This document shows positions 5,105 through 7,080 of a stretch of DNA of 7,080 nucleotides, piece after piece. The notes beneath the pieces are model-generated. The model did not search any database. It saw nothing but the letters and a program-made list of their open reading frames with translations, and had not been told where the DNA came from. The position numbers and the translations under genes were made by a program. The DNA lies in contig WGBN01000053.1 of assembly GCA_015494245.1 (NCBI GenBank), forward strand, positions 1-7,080. Direction: 5' to 3'. The stretch is from Saprospiraceae bacterium (lineage in GTDB: Bacteria; Bacteroidota; Bacteroidia; Chitinophagales; Saprospiraceae). Each line of letters starts with the position of its first letter. Within the stretch, counting starts at the first letter, position 1.

Positions 5105-5130
5105 GGCACCCCTTTAGGGGCGGGGGCACG
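5105..5130 (+). other. G/C-tract hairpin in the intergenic region
   Basis: CCCC (5109-5112), TTTA, GGGG (5117-5120), followed by CGGGGGCAC, with GGCAC repeated on both sides (5105-5109, 5125-5129). There is no T-tract, so it is not an intrinsic terminator. This G-run stands out from the surrounding DNA. The rest of 5065-5216 shows no ORF of note. Confidence 0.25.
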
Positions 5131-5216
5131 GACAGGCCTTATGATGTGTCATCTCAAAAAGTCAACGAGCTTTACTCCGCCTCACCTAAAATAAAATCAA
5201 ATTTCTGACGTGTACT

Positions 5217-5254
5217 TAAAACAGGCCGTGCTTTCCATGGCCTGTATTATCTTT
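5217..5254 (+). terminator. 10-bp hairpin, possible weak terminator of the barrel gene
   Basis: After AAAA (5217-5220), ACAGGCCGTG (5221-5230) pairs with CATGGCCTGT (5236-5245), ten pairs with one G-T, around a CTTTC loop. The following ATTATCTTT is only partly T-rich. It lies 156 bases beyond the stop codon of the barrel gene and overlaps the promoter of the next gene. It may act as a terminator, as an operator-like inverted repeat between the -33 and -7 regions, or both. Confidence 0.4.
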
Positions 5255-5255
5255 G
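5248..5255 (+). promoter_or_regulatory. TAnnTTTG -7 box of the LamG/T9SS gene
   Basis: TATCTTTG is identical to the -7 box of the upstream barrel gene. No TTG is present 17-23 bases upstream; GTG at 5228-5230 (17-base spacer) is the nearest match. Transcription would begin near 5261, with a leader of about 23 bases to the ATG at 5284. Confidence 0.65.
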
Positions 5256-5283
5256 CTCCCGCTTCGCAAATTTCATACACGCC

Positions 5284-6558
5284 ATGAACCAAATCCACAT
5301 CATGCCCAGGGCCGTCGTACTTTTTTCATTTGTACTCTTTTTATCGTCAAACATCCTCTCTGCTCAAACCACAGCAGACCTGATCGCCTACTACTCCTTC
5401 GACAACGACCAGGGCGTTGTCATAGACGAAACGGGCAACAATGCCAACAACGGCTTCACCAACATCACCACTTACGACTGTGGCGTGCGAGGCCAGGCCA
5501 TTCGCTTTGATGGCGTAGATGACACCATACATATAGAGGGCTCTCAAGTCATCGAGACCTTCGGCACCGAAGATTTTACCCTGAGCTTTTATTTCAAATC
5601 ATTCAACTCGCAACAAGCGCAAACCCAAACCATCTTCAGCAAACGCGACGATTGCAGCAATCAAAATGCCTTTGCCATACGCTATACTCCCTCTACGGGC
5701 TTTCTCAACTTGATCTTTACCGAAGACAACACCCTCTCGGCTTCCATCTCCAGAGAGCTCAGTGATGACCATTGCTGGCACCACATCATCGTCATGCGCA
5801 AAAACAAGGAGGTCTTTCTCTATGCCGATGGCTTTCTCATTGGCTCCGTGCAGACTCAAAGCCGCGTGGACATCACCAATGACAGTCAGCCTCTACGCAT
5901 AGGCGCCAGCTCCTGCTCCATCACAGATGGCCCCTTCGAAGGCCTGCTCGACGAAGTGCGCATCTACCAACGCGCCCTGAGCAGCAAAGAACTCGAAGAA
6001 CTCTATTACCGCCCCGACCAAATAAGCAACGGCTTCATCAGCGTGGAAGTCCCGAAAGACACCACCATCTATCTGGGCAACAACGTCAACATCTTTCTCA
6101 CACAAACCTGCGCCAACCTCTTCACCTGGACCCCCGCCGATGGCGTCAACAACACCCAAATCCCCGAGCCCGTTCTCGAACCCACGCAAAGCACCACTTA
6201 CTACCTCGAAATCACCGACCTCTTTGGCTGTACAGCCACAGACTCCATACGCATCAATGTGGTGGACCCCTCTTCTCTGGAATGCACGGCCTTCCTGCCC
6301 AACGCCTTCACGCCCAATTACGACGGGCTCAATGACTTCTTCGGCATTGACAATCCCTATGCCCTGCCCGATTTCATCTCCCTTGAAATCTTTGACCGCT
6401 GGGGCAACCGCCTCTTCTTCACCTCCGATCCCTTCCTCAGGTGGGATGGCACCTTCAGAGGCGTGGAGGTCAATCCGGGCGTCTATCTGTACAAAGTGAA
6501 TTATCGCTGTGGAACAGAAGAAAAGCAACAAATAGGGCAGGTAACCCTTCTGAAATAA
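5284..6558 (+). CDS. secreted LamG-domain protein with type IX secretion sorting domain
   Basis: 424 residues. A signal peptide ends near SAQ (26-28). Residues 32-243 form a LamG / concanavalin-A-like jelly roll: LIAYYSFD (33-40), a conserved AIRFDGVDD (72-80), FTLSFYF (98-104), CWHHIIVMRKNKEVFLYADG (164-183) and the closing LLDEVRIYQRALSSKELEEL (221-240). Such domains bind carbohydrate or proteins. An Ig/PKD-like module follows (about 252-327, with TWTPADG and TTYYLEITD). Residues 334-424 are a CHU_C domain: FLPNAFTPNYDGLNDFF, IFDRWGNRLFF, WDGT, NPGVYLYKV and GQVTLLK. This is a gliding-motility type C-terminal signal for outer-membrane passage by the type IX system and surface attachment or release. 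The ligand is unknown. An in-frame ATG at 5302 is an alternative start and leaves the signal core intact. The gene converges on the next one with only 2 bases between stops. Confidence 0.92.
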   Translation: MNQIHIMPRAVVLFSFVLFLSSNILSAQTTADLIAYYSFDNDQGVVIDETGNNANNGFTNITTYDCGVRGQAIRFDGVDDTIHIEGSQVIETFGTEDFTLSFYFKSFNSQQAQTQTIFSKRDDCSNQNAFAIRYTPSTGFLNLIFTEDNTLSASISRELSDDHCWHHIIVMRKNKEVFLYADGFLIGSVQTQSRVDITNDSQPLRIGASSCSITDGPFEGLLDEVRIYQRALSSKELEELYYRPDQISNGFISVEVPKDTTIYLGNNVNIFLTQTCANLFTWTPADGVNNTQIPEPVLEPTQSTTYYLEITDLFGCTATDSIRINVVDPSSLECTAFLPNAFTPNYDGLNDFFGIDNPYALPDFISLEIFDRWGNRLFFTSDPFLRWDGTFRGVEVNPGVYLYKVNYRCGTEEKQQIGQVTLLK

Positions 6559-6560
6559 AA

Positions 6561-7076
6561 TCACTCAACAATCAGAGAGTTAAACTGCGGCCTTAAAATC
6601 CTGTAACGCACCCTGCAACTGTCACCTGCCTGATGCGAACTGATGAAATACTCGCCATCCTCCGCCTCTTGCAGAAGATAGTACCGCCCCCTGTAATAAA
6701 CATCCTGCCCGCGAGGAATAAACTCATAGGTAACAGAACCGGGCAAATACTCCGGCAGCGAAAGAATGATGCCCGTTGTCGTGTCCATTTGCATAAACAT
6801 CCGGGCTGCCTCCTTCTGGCGCTTTTTATAAATCTGTGCATACAAAGCAAAAAGAAAGACGGCCACCAACAAAGTAGCCAAAAAGAGAAGCGTGCCCTTC
6901 CATGCCTTTTTTAAAGCCTTCCGGCGCCTTTGATTAGCCCCTGTAGGCGCTTCTTTGTCAATTTCAAAATAATAATACATGCGATCCTTCTTCCTCACCA
7001 GCCGGATATGGCACAAGTCGTCCTCAATAAAAAAGGAAAAACTCTTGGAGTCAAACACACCAAAGTCAATCAACAT
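6561..7076 (-). CDS. single-pass membrane protein of unknown function (may be partial at the right edge)
   Basis: 171 residues from the ATG at 7076 to TGA at 6561. A cytoplasmic N-terminal part (1-60) ends in a basic stretch (QRRRKALKKAWK, 49-60). A transmembrane helix follows at about 61-83 (GTLLFLATLLVAVFLFALYA). The last 88 residues would lie in the periplasm and include strand-like YLPGSVTYEFIPRG and YYRGRYYLLQEAEDGEYFI. The topology is inferred from the positive-inside rule. No family is recognised. Upstream of the ATG the frame stays open to the window edge (codon ATT at 7079-7077), so the true start may lie outside. A second candidate start, Met33 (ATG at 6980), has AAGGA four bases upstream, unusual in this phylum, and would leave out a strand-like segment that looks coding. 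It is convergent with the LamG gene. Confidence 0.72.
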   Translation of the reverse strand: MLIDFGVFDSKSFSFFIEDDLCHIRLVRKKDRMYYYFEIDKEAPTGANQRRRKALKKAWKGTLLFLATLLVAVFLFALYAQIYKKRQKEAARMFMQMDTTTGIILSLPEYLPGSVTYEFIPRGQDVYYRGRYYLLQEAEDGEYFISSHQAGDSCRVRYRILRPQFNSLIVE

Positions 7077-7080
7077 AATC

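Noticed and set aside
5893..6564. Minus-strand ORF of 223 codons opposite the LamG/CHU_C gene
   Set aside because: The sense frame carries three recognisable domains; the antisense frame overlaps the end of the next real minus gene and has no family features.
1..7080. Search for defence, toxin-antitoxin, phage, insertion-sequence, CRISPR or tRNA signatures
   Set aside because: No regular repeat-spacer array, transposase or integrase motif, tRNA cloverleaf or defence-domain motif was found; the genes are envelope-related and look chromosomal.

Overview
The window looks like chromosomal DNA of a Bacteroidota bacterium. The evidence is a protein with a type IX secretion C-terminal sorting domain (CHU_C / gliding-motility type), DUF4783 and DUF6089-type proteins, an orphan GH113-like glycosidase, start codons with little Shine-Dalgarno signal, and several copies of the Bacteroidota sigma promoter box TAnnTTTG. 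A Saprospiria-like lineage is a guess from protein flavour only. No RNA gene, insertion sequence, CRISPR array, phage or defence gene was recognised.

Layout from left to right. A lipoprotein of unknown function (187-927, +) ends at a very strong terminator. A 200-bp gap follows, holding several small hairpins and a second terminator. Next is a GH113-type glycoside hydrolase (1209-2237, +) with its own promoter. The 477-bp gap 2238-2714 is not empty: on the minus strand it holds a near-consensus promoter, a 32-codon membrane-peptide ORF (2410-2508), a long inverted repeat and a terminator shared with the GH113 gene. Then comes a GT9 heptosyltransferase-like glycosyltransferase (2715-3707, +), convergent with a DUF4783 protein (3712-4092, -). 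A divergent intergenic region leads to an outer-membrane beta-barrel (DUF6089-like, 4357-5064, +). Last come a LamG / Ig-like / T9SS-sorted secreted protein (5284-6558, +) and a convergent single-pass membrane protein (6561-7076, -) that reaches the right edge.

Most genes appear to be single transcription units with their own promoters and terminators, not one operon. The common theme is the cell envelope: exported lipoprotein, exported glycosidase, LPS or surface-glycan glycosyltransferase, outer-membrane barrel, T9SS cargo. Nothing shows that they form one pathway.

The most notable non-gene observations are three. (1) A perfect 14-bp hairpin with a U-tract serves the DUF4783 gene as a terminator but lies inside the conserved Cys-rich end of the GT9 coding sequence. 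(2) A hidden minus-strand small-ORF/RNA unit lies at about 2579-2254; both of its imperfect stems are fully paired (with G-U) only in the minus-strand RNA. (3) Two TTG codons that would extend ORFs upstream are the last three bases of promoter -7 boxes and are not real starts.
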